Positions 31,534-43,759 are shown, numbered from the stretch's first letter. The stretch is 64,000 bases of DNA from Euborellia annulipes (GCA_023213315.1 JAKCPI010002900.1:62001-126000); one strand, 5' to 3'. Notes: generated from the sequence alone by a model not told the origin. Translations and numbers: made by a program.

Positions 31534-31749
31534 TTAATTATAGATCAAATTTTGTTATTAATTATTTGTTAAAAATATAAATTCTGTACAACGTTTCGAC
31601 TGCTTATTCTGCAGCTGTTATCAAGTACAGTTCAATTGAGTTGGATCAAGTGCACAGTACTTGATAACGGCTGCAAAATGAGCAGTCGAAACGTTACAGT
31701 ATTTATATTTTTAATAAATAATTAATTACAAAATATGGTCTATAATTAA
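31534..31749. mobile_element. Palindromic MITE with hammerhead-like arms
   Basis: Ends TTAATTATAGA(T/C)CA and its complement. Both arms hold the motif family TTGATAAC, stem II GCTGC/GCAGTC, GAAACGTT. In the left arm (31584-31630, minus strand) stem I CTGTAC/GTACAG is perfect. The core reads TTGATAA, so two normally conserved hammerhead bases are changed. Relatives: 45731-45845, 46233-46410, 59361-59705 and an end at 37348-37372. Confidence 0.75.
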
Positions 31750-33107
31750 GATCTTTTTCGGCATCTAAGACATTCAAAAAGTCTTCAAAAAATTAGTTTA
31801 ATAAATTAATAAAAAGAAAAAGAAAAACTCACAAAAAAGTTCTGAGGAATATATGTGCGCGATGAAAAATGTCGAGTTACCTGTAACAAAGAGAAAAGAT
31901 ATTTTAAATTAAATAAAAGAAGGATGAGAAAATATTAAAAAGCCGGTTCAATACAAAATTTATTTTGCTCACATGTATCATTCTCAGCTTCTTTAGCAAA
32001 TAATAATCACAGCAAAATTGTAATTCATATTTAAGTTTATATATATACATAAATGATAAATTGTTATCCTTTCAAAAATTACGTTACGATAGGTTATTCG
32101 TCGAAATTAGCAATCCAATAACCCTTCTATTATAAAGTCAAAGCAATGCGTCAGAATAGAAGCTTTAAAAAATTAAATTTGACTGGTCTATATATATTCA
32201 AATTCAATTTTCTTTTTAATCTGTTTCCTCCCTGGCATAAAAGTATCAGAAAAAATGCCATCCTAGCTCGGATAACTCGTGTTCTTCATACATGTACTCA
32301 CCACCTGTGAGCTCTTGAGTATTTTTTTTATTTTACCTATAAATTTTCCTCTTTTTATGTTCGGTGGGAAGGTGGTTCGCTTTTTTGTTTCGAGCCCTGC
32401 ATTAAACACGTCTTGCAAATAAACTTTTATAAAATTAAACAAAAAAAAAAAAAACTTTTATTGACTTAAAAAAAAAAATCTTTAAAATTAATAATTCACT
32501 CTTTGCCATAAAGAGCAAGTAATTTAAGCATTAATAAAACTGGGAATGAATTTAAAATTAAATTGTTTTCTCTCTCTCTTTCTAGTCAATAAGTGTCGAG
32601 ATCTCGCTTGCTCTGGCTAAAGCCTAGTCGTGTGTAAACCAGCGAATGGACAACGTAACAAATTAATTCAAAAAATCATGGATTAATTTGCTTGTAAAAA
32701 AATAATGAATATGTTATCAATCTAGAAAGAAAGAATTTAGTTGCATGATAAAAAAAAAAGATTAAAATATCTCTTTTGATAAAATGCGAGTAAATATCTG
32801 GTTGTGTCACAACACAATATCAATATTTTATTTGAACAGAAATCTAATTTTTCAACAAGATAATGGTCAGAAGGATTCCATAACAATTGTTACATCATTA
32901 TATTTCTTAAATATAATGTATATAATCATGTTTTTTGTCATCTGGGGCCAATTAGTATCCCGTCAGTGTGTATTTAAAATAATTATTTAAATAAATTTCT
33001 AATTTCAGGAATAGTGGCTGAACGTATAATGAGTAATGAGGAGATCAATGCAGCTGAAAGCAATTTAAGAAAAAAATATATTTTTCTTCTTCCGCTTTAT
33101 TTCATAC
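31750..33107. other. AT-rich stretch, nothing recognised
   Basis: A fragment like the SINE-A body (TCGGCATCTAAGACATTC, 31756-31775) is followed by featureless DNA. The 68-codon frame at 32784-32990 is AT-driven. Confidence 0.45.
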
Positions 33108-33150
33108 AAATGTCGACGTTTCGGCTGATATTTCGGCCTTCAGCAGGACG
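33108..33150 (-). repeat. Hammerhead-like core
   Basis: Minus strand: CTGAAGG, stem II GGC/GCC around CGAAATATCA, then GAAACGTC. Stem I is not convincing. It flanks a GC-raised stretch (33150-33660) that might be a decayed Penelope-like body. Confidence 0.45.
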
Positions 33151-33660
33151 TGCTGTTTGTATCGAGCTTAGAGGGGCTCTGGGCAACTCCTGACATATTG
33201 TAGGTGCGAACATTAGTGGGATCTCATGGCTTCTAGTTCAATAGTTTTCTTCAAATGTGATTTCTTTTGGTGGCCTGCTTTTTCACCTCGAATAAATTTC
33301 GGTCGCATATTTGACAATTGAAATATTGAGACGGGTGAATATGAGGTGATGATTTTATTACTAAGGGTTAATGCGGGATTGCTTCTCTACATAATCTCCT
33401 TGATGATTGGGTCACCTCTCGTATCTGTGATCAAGCTTTGAAGTTCCCTCTTCGTGGGGTGTCCCCGCCATGAATTGAAGAGAGCACGACGAGAACACTA
33501 TGAAGACGGGAATTGTCATGAATCTGAACAATTCTCAAGTCAGCATGCCCCTTCTTTTGTTTTGAATAGTTCTGCATAAACCTCGCAGTTTCACAATAAG
33601 AATCTGCTGAAATTGTTTTTCATTGCTGCATAAATTCCATAAGAAACACTCCTTTTTGGT
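33151..33660 (-). other. GC-raised stretch, possible decayed element body
   Basis: About 42% GC. Minus-strand frames are broken by stops; the longest open piece (about 50 codons near 33600-33440) matches nothing I recognise. Its position next to a hammerhead-like end suggests a dead Penelope-like element, but no RT or GIY-YIG motif is visible. Confidence 0.25.
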
Positions 33661-35035
33661 CCCAAAAAAAAGTTTCCATAACCTTTAAGTGTTGAAGGTT
33701 TGTTTGAATTTTTTGGGTTTGTTTGTTTTCTGTGAACTAAAACTTGGGAAGTGCATCAACTTTTGGTAAGAAAAATCATTTTGTATATTCGTCCCTCCTT
33801 TCTTTATAACCTATCGGGGGTTGGAAAAAAACCCTCGTATATTCAAATTTCAATCTTTTCTTTTAAATTTCTATTGTAAAATATGATATTTTTAAAATTT
33901 TCTTGAGGAGAGAGGACCCCATGGGTGATTCGAGCAAAATTTACCTGGATATGTGTCGTACTCTCTATGTAGAAAGACAAAGGAAATAAATTGTATTGTT
34001 TAATAGCGAACTACTGGTCGTTGATTATGAAAAGTTTTAACTCCGTTCTAAGGGAGAGAGAGGATATATTTTATATCATCATAATAAGTACATATTCATT
34101 ATACTAAATTTACCATTTTGTGAAAACTTGTGAAATCACAAATAACCTAAAGCACTAACAACAAATAATTTTTTAAAACTCCCTTTGATGTTTCATTTGA
34201 TGTGCATAAAGCATAAAATTTTTAAAAGAAAAAAATAGGAGCTCTGAAAACCAAAATAGCCTAAAGGGCCCATCCATATCCGACCGCTGTTCACTTTATT
34301 CTTTATGTAATATGAAAACGAAATTGCTATTCATTTTATTGATTACAAAAATGTTATTTCATTTATTTTAAAATAAAATTTAAATTGCAACGAATATACG
34401 AAAAAAAAATTATACGATGTTCGCTCGTTTGAATTTTAATTTAATAAACTTAGCACACTTTCAATTAGGATTATTGTGATATTTGATTGTTCAATGTTGG
34501 CTAATCTGTTTTTGTCGCATATGGCAAGTTTTTTTTTTCATTTACATTTAATTTTGGTTTAATTTTAATGATAAATTATGAGAAAACTTTAATCATAAAA
34601 AATATTAATTAATTCGTATGATTTATAATTGGAATTTTCCCAGCCGAATTCGAACAAGTGTTTAAATATCTATTCTTCAAAAAAAAAAAAAAAAAAAAAA
34701 AAAAATGAAAAATAAAACATAGAGGGAGAAAAAAATATCATCTATCACTGAAATTTGATTTATTCATATACAATTTTGAAACTAAATTAAATATTCCGTT
34801 TTATTATTGAAAAATCAAATGGAGATATCGTTGTCAAATGTTAAATTTAGTAGAGAATTTTTTTTTTATTTTATATCGATAGTATTATCTAATTGAGCGA
34901 GTCATAAGAAAAAAAATAAATAAATAATATGGAAAGTAGAATATTCCAAATATTATTATTATTTTTGGAACGAAGTTTTTTAACGCGGCTTATGCAAGTG
35001 AATTGGGAGATAATGTAACGTAACAAAAATGCGTT
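33661..35035. other. AT-rich stretch, nothing recognised
   Basis: A pure A run of about 26 bp at 34679-34705. No gene signal. Confidence 0.5.
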
Positions 35036-35255
35036 CCAGCGCCCGAGCGACAGCAGAGGAAGGCAAGGTTAGCCGAAGCTTTGGCGAGGCCACGCCCACC
35101 TTCTCTTTCTCTCTACCTCTTCTACCGAAGGCGGGGAATTGTTTGCCAAGGATGAGCAAGGGGTTCCAGGGGGCGCATTCTAGACGAAAAGCCCGCCGAG
35201 AATGGCGTGAAGAACTACGTTCCTGCCGGGGGGTCCCACGTCCCACACGTTTGTT
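35036..35255. repeat. GC-rich island, related to the GC-cored repeat
   Basis: About 58% GC. The core GATGAGCAAGGGGTTCCAGG then GGGCGCATTC matches 16040-16075 (minus). Overlapping open frames on both strands (34980-35246 minus, 35029-35313 plus) reflect GC-rich composition and carry no recognised domain. Confidence 0.5.
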
Positions 35256-35545
35256 TTTTTTTATGCCAACTCTCCGCCATCCCTCCGAACAAAAAAGTAT
35301 TAATAATAAATAAAATGCAATTTTTTTTTGTTAATGAATATAATAATACGTAAATATGAGATATATTAAAATAATATATTATTATAATATCATTTTTATA
35401 ATTTTTTTCTTTCAATTTCAAGTTTAATAGAGTAGAGAGCTTTAGTTCGGGAGCAAAGAATTATGAAATAGACATTTAATTGATTGAAGGATTAAGGATG
35501 CATTTAACTGAAATCCCAGCTCTTGTAATCAGGACAGTAGCCAGG

Positions 35546-36216
35546 GGAAAATTTGGAGTCTAAATCACCCTCCCCCAGTGGGGTGTATTAATGGGGGGGC
35601 GACACCGGGGGGTCGGGGGGGCCAAGAGAACCTAAACCATCCTAAATACCACATACCAATCCACATTGTTAAACACTTAGAATGGGTTAAAAAGTTAAGA
35701 ACGCGGCGTGTGGGCGACTAGCTGATGCTTCGCTCGCGATGCTCGGACGCGTCCCAAACTCCCATTCGGCTCAAGCTACACGCTCATACACCACACCCCC
35801 ACCACATCTCTCTCCGTATAACTGATGTTGATGGATTGGGGCGTTCAGGAAGCGTCCGACGGCTATAAATACATTTCGCGCTATTTTTGCCTGTTTTTTC
35901 CCTATATTTTCGATGTACGCGACTGATAAAAACTTTGGTTAGTTAGATGTATAATTATAATTGAATGGGTGTTTAATTATTTTTACTTTTAAATTTAGGA
36001 GGGGGGGTAGAGTCCTATGGGACACTCCTCCACCTCACCCGAAATCCCAAAAAATTATTATTAAAGAGAAACATAGTGTTAAAATTTTAATTACTTTTTT
36101 ATAAAACATATTTTATATTCTTTAAAATTTATTAATTTGGAAGGGTGGATTACTATTCAATTCATCCGAAACCCCACGCACTCCCCCCCTCCTCGAAAAA
36201 ATGTCTGGCTATAGTC
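35546..36216. mobile_element. Degenerate element with TAGCCAG ends
   Basis: Left end CAGTAGCCAGGGGAAAATTT; right end TTTTTTCGAGGAGGGG on the complement with TAGCCAGACA outermost. Both ends run into G or C tracts. A GC-richer insert (35700-35860) contains GACGCGTCCCAAACTCCC. No ORF. Possibly hAT-like; TSD unclear. Confidence 0.4.
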
Positions 36217-36455
36217 CTTCTTCTAATATTTTATCACGCGGTCCACCAACCCTCAGTGATTCTCATTTAATCTGTTAACCTAAACTTTATTTATTCAATT
36301 GAATTGGCTACCAATTATTGAAAATACATAGAGAAGGGGTCTAAATAGCCTTAGATGCCGAAAAAGATTTTAAAAGAAATTGAAAAGAAAAAAAAAACTT
36401 TTTGTAAGGACTTTTTTTGACATATAAGGCCATTTAGAGTTTATTTGCAATATGA
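36217..36455. other. Spacer with SINE-A-like scrap
   Basis: GGGGTCTAAATAGCCTTAG then ATGCCGAAAAAGA (36336-36368) resembles the SINE-A middle section, followed by an A-rich tract. Confidence 0.35.
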
Positions 36456-36713
36456 TTGATAACCAATTCATTTGAAATATATTTTTCTTATTTGAGACTG
36501 GAAGATAACCCGAGACCCCAGGCACCAGAAGAAAAAAACTTTATTTATTTTATATTCTTCTCTCTCAGAGGTGGAATGTTTCCTCCATCGAAATTTTCAC
36601 TCAAGAAACTTATTCATGTTCAGTTAGCGAATGAGAAGTTACTAAGATTATTATCGCTCAAAGTTTCTTTATATATTGATAATAAAAATATACTTTATCA
36701 AATTCCGGCCTAA
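36456..36713 (+). other. 85-codon open frame, uncertain
   Basis: An ATG-started frame without low-complexity bias in its second half. The half after a splice-acceptor-like tract (TATTCTTCTCTCTCAG, about 36552-36567) reads GMFPPSKFSLKKLIHVQLAN onwards and ends in TAA. Could be a terminal exon. No homology recognised, no partner exon seen, and chance is likely. Confidence 0.12.
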
Positions 36714-36719
36714 TAATTT

Positions 36720-38515
36720 GGTATTGATTACTGGGGCCGTTTTAGCGTACATAAACACAAACTCAAATAATCAAACAGACGTCATGGAGAAAAAGCACAT
36801 AAAAGCAGAGATCCAGTCGTCGAGAGGATAAAGTCACATGTCTTTCTGTCTCCGACGTCACAAATCCTCACCCAGGAGTAGAACTTTTTTTTTATTATTA
36901 TTCCCCCTTGCCTTGCTTTTGAATAATGGACTTCTACGGATACAGATGTCATTTTTTATTTAAACCTCAATGGAATTTAACGCAATGACTGCTAGAAATT
37001 AATAAATATGATAAAGTATTCTAATATTATAATAAAATTTTTTTCATTAGAATTATTTAATAAAATTATTCATTTATCTTTAGTTTATTTATTAAAGCTA
37101 AGATTGTCGAGTCTTTTTTGTTCCATCTTATTAAGCATTTGTGTTATGAGTATCTCACGCCCTCCAGAAAAAGTATTGTATTAATAATAAGATGTTAGAT
37201 AAGGGAAATTAAAAAAAAAAAATAATTTAATTTATAATCTGGATAATAAATTAATTACTTGGGTATATAAGTTATCTTTGATCAAAGTATAATATATATA
37301 TTATTTTTTCGTTAAATTTTCTTTTAACATTATTAGGGAAATTTTTAATTATAGACCACACTTTGGCTGCAATTGGAATAGTTTTGAAAGACACAGGGAC
37401 TACATAAATAAATACAGATATGTCAGAGATTTATTTTTAAAGACTGAATATCAGGAAAGTATTATAAAACCGATTGAAAAATGAGAATAAATATTATAAG
37501 ATTTATAAGTTTTAACGTAGTTTTTTTTTTTTTTTTAATTTTCCTCTTATTTTTCTTCCATGATAAATATATTTTTTAATATTACGCGCCTGCAGGACAG
37601 CTCTCTCACCCTCCCCCTTTTGCTGTTGCGTTAAAAGATAAGCCCTTGAGTTTGTATTCTCGTCACACGACGTCTATAAAAAATCATATACAATATTTCT
37701 TTAGTATTTTTTTTTTTTTTTTCATTACAATAATTTATCAAGAGAAGGTCAGAAGAATTAACGAAAAGAGAACGCGAAGGGAAAGTAGATATTTTTATGA
37801 TTATGAAAAAGCATTTTAAGTCGAGTTCGAAATAATAATTTCAAAAATATTATTGAAAAAAAAAAAAATTAGATACATTATGATGGTTGGGTTGATCATG
37901 ATAGAAGGGGTTGAAAGATTATTATTCGATAATTTAAATTTATTTTGTTTTAATCATCCCCCCTTCCATCAGGCCGATTTCCCTCTTCACGTTCTCTATC
38001 GGATATGACGATCCCGAAAAAAGAATAACGGTTAAGAAAAAAGCGGAATAATTGATTATAAATGATAATAATATTTTTTAGTATCTTTCCCTGGATATGA
38101 ATAAAAAATAAGAACGATATCACGGCGATACAAGTTATGGTGGCTTTTTATCTGATTAATTTTTCAGGCCGTAACACACAGGTGCAACGCATACAATAAA
38201 CATAAATATAAATTTTATTTATCTTTTAGAAATTTTTAGAGAGTGAAAAAATATAATTTGTCGATAAATTTTTTTACGATTAATAAATAGTAAAATAGTA
38301 TTTTTTTTTTCATTATCATATCATCTGTTGATTTCATTTATTCTTTATTGAATATTTTAAACTTTTTAATAGATATAAAAACAAAGTCTAAATCTAATAT
38401 AGAGTATTATCCGGAAAAAAATCAACGGTAACAAAAAAAAAAAAAAATTGAATTAGATAATTATGAAAAATATCTTCTTTTTTTTGAAAGAGGTATATAG
38501 CTGAATGTTGAGATT
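36720..38515. other. AT-rich stretch, one MITE end
   Basis: At 37341-37372 GAAATTTTTAATTATAGACC then ACACTTTG matches one end of the MITE at 31534-31749. T runs at 37519-37535 and 37707-37722. Otherwise nothing recognised. Confidence 0.45.
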
Positions 38516-38630
38516 AGATATATTCATTAAGAAGGGTTATCGTTAAAATCTTATATGGCCTAAGTTGTCGAAAAGACTATATATGTGTGTGAGTGTGAGT
38601 GGGAAAAAATGTGAGTGTTTTTTATTATAA
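38516..38630 (+). repeat. SINE-A 3' fragment
   Basis: GGTTATCGTTAAAATCTTAT, GGCCTAAGTTGTCGAAAAG, GTGTGTGAGTGTGAGTG, then A- and T-rich sequence. Head missing. Confidence 0.7.
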
Positions 38631-38795
38631 ATATGTTTTTTATATTGTATAAAATTCATACATTTGAGGAGGGGGAGGGGAATCACCCAGATTATTTAAG
38701 CAAGAAAAAATAATTCTGGTTCTGGATTCAGGGTACCTTGATCTCCCAACTCAATATTACAACGCAACAATAGGCAAATAATTTTTTTTTTTAAG

Positions 38796-39125
38796 AGTTT
38801 TCGACATCTTAGGGCAATTAGGCTAAACGATACTTATTAATTACGATATATAGGCCTATGGGTCGTTTTGATAACTTACCTACCCCAACATTAAAATAGC
38901 CTCCTATGGGGAAATACATGGTGTTTGTCCTTCAGCTATTAAAATAGCTATTAAAATAGCTGAAGGACAAACACCATGTATTTCCCCATAGGGAGGCTAT
39001 TTTAATGTTGAGGTAGGTAAGTTATCAAAATGACCCATTGGGTTCAGGTATATTTATTTACAACATTTTGTATCCAAATGATTTAAATAAATATTCCTTG
39101 GATTGCCGGGTTCCGAATCCACTCC
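38796..39125 (-). mobile_element. SINE-A copy split by a fold-back
   Basis: Poly(T) then TCGACATCTTAGGGCAATTA at the left and AAATAAATATTCCTTGGATT then GCCGGGTTCCG at the right are consecutive parts of one minus-strand SINE-A, separated by the palindrome at 38855-39048. Confidence 0.7.
38855..39048. repeat. Near-perfect fold-back, arms about 90 bp
   Basis: Arms run from ATGGGTCGTTTTGATAACTT inwards and meet with almost no loop at a short ATTAAAATAGCT direct repeat. Mismatches are few, so it is probably young. It lies inside an older SINE-A. No hammerhead core is seen in this one. Confidence 0.85.
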
Positions 39126-40229
39126 CCTTAGCTTTTAGGTATTCAATATTGACATATGTCATCATCAGGTTAGCTTCTTCAAAAGTGAATAAAGAATCTT
39201 GTTAATGTTTCGAAATTATTTGATAAACATTAATTAATAAACTAATCATGAAGCGGTAGCCTAAATTTATTCTCAAAAATTCATGAACAAGAACACCTCA
39301 TTTTTTTCTTTTTTTATCTTCTAAACGCCAGCTAATTTGTCTTCTTATAACGTGAAAATTGGTAGCAAGTAGAGAGACCTTTGATTAAATATTATTCTCT
39401 AGGACGGAAGAGGCGAAATATATATTTTCACACTTAACACACTAACAACACTGTGAAAATTAATGGCGGTGATTAAATTAATGAGAGGCATTTATTTTCG
39501 AAACATGTCATAAAGAAGATGTTGCCAACTGGTTAGGGAGGGGCCAAGAAACTTTTCTTATGTTTTTTCTTTTTTTTATAAAGTAGAAGGTGGGGGTGTC
39601 GTCCATCCACTTTAAAAGTCTTTATAGTACTGCAAAATTCAGTGATTAAGAGAGCGAGAGAGGGTTAGTGGAGAGGGAGGAATAAATTTTACATAATAAT
39701 ATATCCCTCAACCCTCAGTGTCACCCGGGGTTTCTTTTTTATGATATTAAAAAGTCAAGAGTGGGGGAGAGAAAAATAAAACATAGCTTCTTGAAAGTGA
39801 CAGAAATAAAAATAATAATAACTTAATAAAAAAAGAGGATAAAGAAGTTCAAGATACATGATAATTTCATTTTATTATTAGTCTTATAATATGCAAAATA
39901 TAATAAGGCTACTCCATGCTTTAATAAAAATAAAGATTTAATTACTAAAGAAGGAAAAATAGCTATACTTTATATACTGTATGAAATTTTTTATTTTACA
40001 CCACGATGTAAAAATAATTAGAATATGTAATTTAGATAATAAAATTATGAATCATGCATAAATGTTTTTATTATCATAGACGTAGCCAAGATTTTTTTTG
40101 GTGAAAGCGGGTGGGGGGTCTCTGCCGTTTAGAGCCTACATTAATTTTGATGTTATTTTTATTATTCACTCACATTGAGTGCCAAACGGACTATCGTCAA
40201 TGAAAGATGAAGAAGAATCATTCTATATA
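39126..40229. other. AT-rich stretch, one transposon-end scrap
   Basis: TAGCCAAGATTTTTTTTGG followed by a G-rich run (40087-40118) resembles the TAGCCAG ends at 35546-36216. Otherwise nothing recognised. Confidence 0.4.
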
Positions 40230-40440
40230 GTGGTACCTCGATATACGTCTGCTTTGAAATACGTCCAGTTTGGATGTATAGGTGCCTACTACATAAATTT
40301 GTTGTGTGAATTTTGCGTAATTTTTAAATAATAATCAATCAGGTTTTGATTTTCGTCTTATTCGGTATAAGTCCGGAGCGAATTAAATTCGTATGCCGAG
40401 ACAACTATTGAAAAATATTCTAAATACGAGACTAAAAGAC
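40230..40440. mobile_element. pogo/Tigger-like element fragment
   Basis: TAGTGGTACCTCGATATACG is close to the CAGTGGTACCTCG ends of Tigger-type elements. CTTTGAAATACGTCCAG and GTCTTATTCGGTATAAGTCC follow. The right end is lost or decayed (CGTATGCCGAGAC). Confidence 0.6.
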
Positions 40441-40556
40441 GTAAAACCTGATACAGATGATTTTATTTTAACTTTTCAAATTTAAAATTAATGTCATAGA
40501 TTATGGACCATATACTCGAGGCTCTTCCTCCCAGGTGGGGACTTAATTGTGGCGCT
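40441..40556. mobile_element. mariner MITE, right half
   Basis: GATGATTTTATTTTAACTTT and CCCAGGTGGGGACTTAATTG then TGGCGCTCACTG match the right half of 59411-59651. Left half replaced by the Tigger-like fragment. Confidence 0.7.
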
Positions 40557-40562
40557 CACTGG

Positions 40563-41038
40563 TTACACGTTTTGTGGTCCCCTCAATCCAAAAAATTGGT
40601 TTTCGCAACATGGTCTGTCTGTGTGTCTGTGAATAAAATATCTCAAGAACGAAAAGAGCTAGGGGTATGAAATTTTATATTTAAGTAAGGTACCCCCATG
40701 GGACGTGACACGAAGCTTTTGAACTAAATCGGCCAACAAGTACTAGTACTTTACTGGTGTAATTTTTCAATTTTTTCGATTTTCTCATAAATTTGCTCCA
40801 ACGATTTTGATTAAAATTCAAAAATCAATAATCTTTTAGATGCTCTTTAAAATGTATATTCTCATTTCGCCATTGAAATCTTCTGAAGACCACTTTACTC
40901 TTGTATTTCATTGGAAAGAGGAGAAATAGTTACCATGGTAACAAAATATAAATATTTTCCCACGATTATAAGTTTTTACATCTTGAATTCAAATGTACCT
41001 TACTGTCGGAAACTAAATATATGTCGACAAAAAAATCT
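40563..41038 (-). mobile_element. DHR element copy 9, middle part
   Basis: Minus strand from TTTTTTTGTCGACATATATT through TACCATGGTAACTATTTC and GAGAAAATCGAAAAAATTG to GGGGACCACAAAACGTGTAA. Both terminal hairpins are missing. Confidence 0.75.
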
Positions 41039-41882
41039 AAAAAAATTATATAATTTCAATTACAAATAAATAAAAAACCATTTTGTACATCCTATATTTG
41101 CTTCTTAACCGCCTGTATTTTAAATGTTCAAGTTCAGAGAGAATATTTGACACTTCATCTACTTTAATCTCACTAATGTGTGCTATAAATCTTGTTAGTT
41201 GTTGTTTATTATTATATAATATTTGCTTGACACAAAATTCCTGATGATTATTATTAATTCATCATAAATGTCAAAACGATGCCAAATACAAGTTAACATG
41301 TTAATAAAAATGTTGCTGACATTTTTTTTCATCGTTTTTAAATTTAATTTTTATTAAATAAATGAATTAGGCCTATTTTATTTAAAAAAATGGAATAAAA
41401 AAATTAATTTATATTTATTTAGTATTATAGGTCTACTTTGGATTTTGCTTTCTGTTAGAAAACCCAAATGACAAACTCTCTGAATTTTTCGATTAATTGC
41501 CCCATTGGTCGCTTCTGTTTGACATTTTTTTTTTTTTTTTGCTGCCGTTCAGATACTGACATGTTCATTTCTAGTAAGATTTAACAATTGTTCCAATCCT
41601 AGTTATTTCGTCTGAATCAATGATTTATTCAAAAAAGTATAAAATCTCCTGGATCAAAGACCTTGGCTAAATGTGATAAGATTTGTGATCAAAGGATGAA
41701 AAGTTAAATTAATTTTAAAGATAAAAGTGTCTTCAAGAGATAGCCATTTGATGCCGAACAAGTTTAAAATTGCCTCAGATTTAGTAAAGTCTCATGAGCT
41801 TTCCCAATCATTAATTTCTATTTTCATAATAAAGAAGGGTGATTAGCAAACCATTTATGTAATCGAAATCGTCCCTTTCATA
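41039..41882. other. AT-rich stretch, nothing recognised
   Basis: A T run near 41526-41540. No features. Confidence 0.5.
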
Positions 41883-42298
41883 CACTGTTAAAAATTTTTA
41901 AGGGATATTCATAAACTAGTTTAGGAAATCTGTTACACAAACTGTTTTTGAATTTTACATTCGGGTGTATGAAAAAGATCATATACCAAAAAATGAACTT
42001 TCATAAACCAAAAAGTTTAATAAACGGGTTTATGAAAAATTTCATACACTAGTTGAAAAAAAAAAAAAACCGCCCCTCGAGAGGTTTGAACTCGAGCTCT
42101 TAATTTCTTCCCTTCATATATATGACGCCTATACCGTCTCGATTACTTAGTTTGTTAAGAATATCATTTTTTTTAAGCTACTTAAATTTGATTCATATTT
42201 TTTTTTACTTAATAAATTTGATTTCATAAACTGGGTATATTAAAATTCAAGCACGAAAGTATATGAAAAACGTTTGAAAATTCATATTTTTTTCAGTG
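41883..42298. mobile_element. TIR element with a tRNA-like core
   Basis: Ends CACTGTTAAAAATT and AATATGAATT(complement)...CAGTG, flanked by TA (41881-41882, 42299-42300). Motifs such as TTTATGAAA/TTCATAAAC recur inside. At 42062-42155, minus strand, a B-box GTTCAAACC in a T-arm-like context (GAGTTCAAACCTC) and an upstream A-box-like stretch form a tRNA-like relic. A TIR element that captured, or was hit by, a tRNA-like sequence. Confidence 0.55.
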
Positions 42299-43224
42299 TA
42301 GTTCATAAAAATTGCTTCCAATTTCTGATTAAAAGAAAATTCGATTAATTAATTTAAAATGAACTTATTTAAATATTCATGATGATGTATGTAAATCCAT
42401 TTATTATTTATGTAGCATTTTACAATTTGTGAATGTTTATTAAAACTAGTTATTTATATTCTTTAGAAATCAATCAGTGAAGAAAAGATATAGAGAATAT
42501 TTTTTCCTCATTTTTTTTTTCTCTGCTGAGAACAGATTGAAAAGGAATGTCATCTTGTTCTCTTTCGGGATAAAATACGTCATCACTTGGCATACGCATC
42601 GATTATGGATTTACTTACAAGAGTTTTCTCTCTTTTAAAACATATTTTAGAAGAGAAAAAAAAAACTTAAAGATTTATATCCGATTAGGGGGCTTGGAAA
42701 TGATTTAAAAGAAACGATCGTAATTTTCGCTAGGCGAGAGTAAAATTTGATGAAAACTTTTTCTTTTCTTTTTTAGTTAAGTGAAAAAAATATATATATT
42801 TTTTAGATGACGAAGAGGATGGAATGGAAGTGTTGCTAAAAGATTTTGTTATTTTAGTAAAGACTTTTAACATCAAGGCAGCTTTTAAGAGCTTAATATA
42901 ATAAACCTGGTTTTTCTTCTTTGTTCTAAGAATAATGTTGCTTAGGTGTTTGTCTTGAAAGAAATCTTGTCAAGAGTTTGATCAGTTTATTACGTTACAT
43001 CAACAACAAAATGTTTTAGGCTTTGTCACCAATTAGAAAAAAAACTTATAGACCTAAGTATAATAATTTAAAAGAAAATTCTTATAAGCATATAATATTA
43101 GTCACCTCCGCCGTAATTAAAATTTTAAAAATACAATACCTCATATAAAAAAGTTGATTAGCAAAATTCTCTCTTTAAACTAATTTAAAAAGAAAAGGAA
43201 AATGAAGGTAGCTACATAGGGTAT
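42299..43224. other. AT-rich stretch, nothing recognised
   Basis: No ORF or repeat relative recognised. Confidence 0.5.
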
Positions 43225-43538
43225 AAAAATTTTAATTACATTTCATCTACGCTTCGGGAACGCACATTCCTATCTTCAGAACGGTGAATTAATACTGTTT
43301 AGGTGGACATATAAATATTAGAGGAGTAGGGAAAAAAAATTAATAAAAATTAGTATATACCATTAAATAAAAATTGTTTGCAAAAGAGAGTTGCCATCTG
43401 GGGCTCTATTTTTACAAATTTTCCATTTTATGTTTGTATGCTCATATGAATCCATCTAAACAGTGTTAACAATTTATCGTCCTGAAGTTAGGATGATGAG
43501 TTCCCGTAACGCCGACGAAATCTAATTACAATTTTTTT
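43225..43538. repeat. Diverged inverted repeat with hammerhead-like arms
   Basis: Left AAAATTTTAATTACATTTC and right GAAATCTAATTACAATTTTT pair. The left arm, minus strand, has CTGAAGATAGGA, then TTCCCGAAGCGTA; the right arm has CTGAAGTTAGGA, then TTCCCGTAACG. Both approximate the CTGANGA / stem II / GAAACG layout (stem II AGGA/TTCC) with mutated cores. TCTAAACAGTG and its partner also pair. Older than the other fold-backs. Confidence 0.6.
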
Positions 43539-43759
43539 AAAAGAATATTTTCAAACAATACAAACAACAACACCACGTAATACGAAATGCGATATTTTAT
43601 TTTCAATCAATAGCTACTATCTGGGTCTAATAGAATGCAAACACAGAGGCGTTTCCCATAATATTATTTATAGCCTATAAAAGTCAATTTTTCGATCAAC
43701 TTTAATGATATATTAAGATAATTAGGATCTCAAACCAGGATATCTTCTCTCGAGCAAAT

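Noticed and set aside
33151..33660. Penelope-like reverse transcriptase or GIY-YIG remnant
   Set aside because: I translated parts of the minus strand and saw no RT or GIY-YIG motif; only the neighbouring hammerhead-like end hints at it.
35029..35313. 94-codon plus-strand frame in the GC-rich island
   Set aside because: An equally open frame exists on the other strand and the core matches a repeat; composition explains both.
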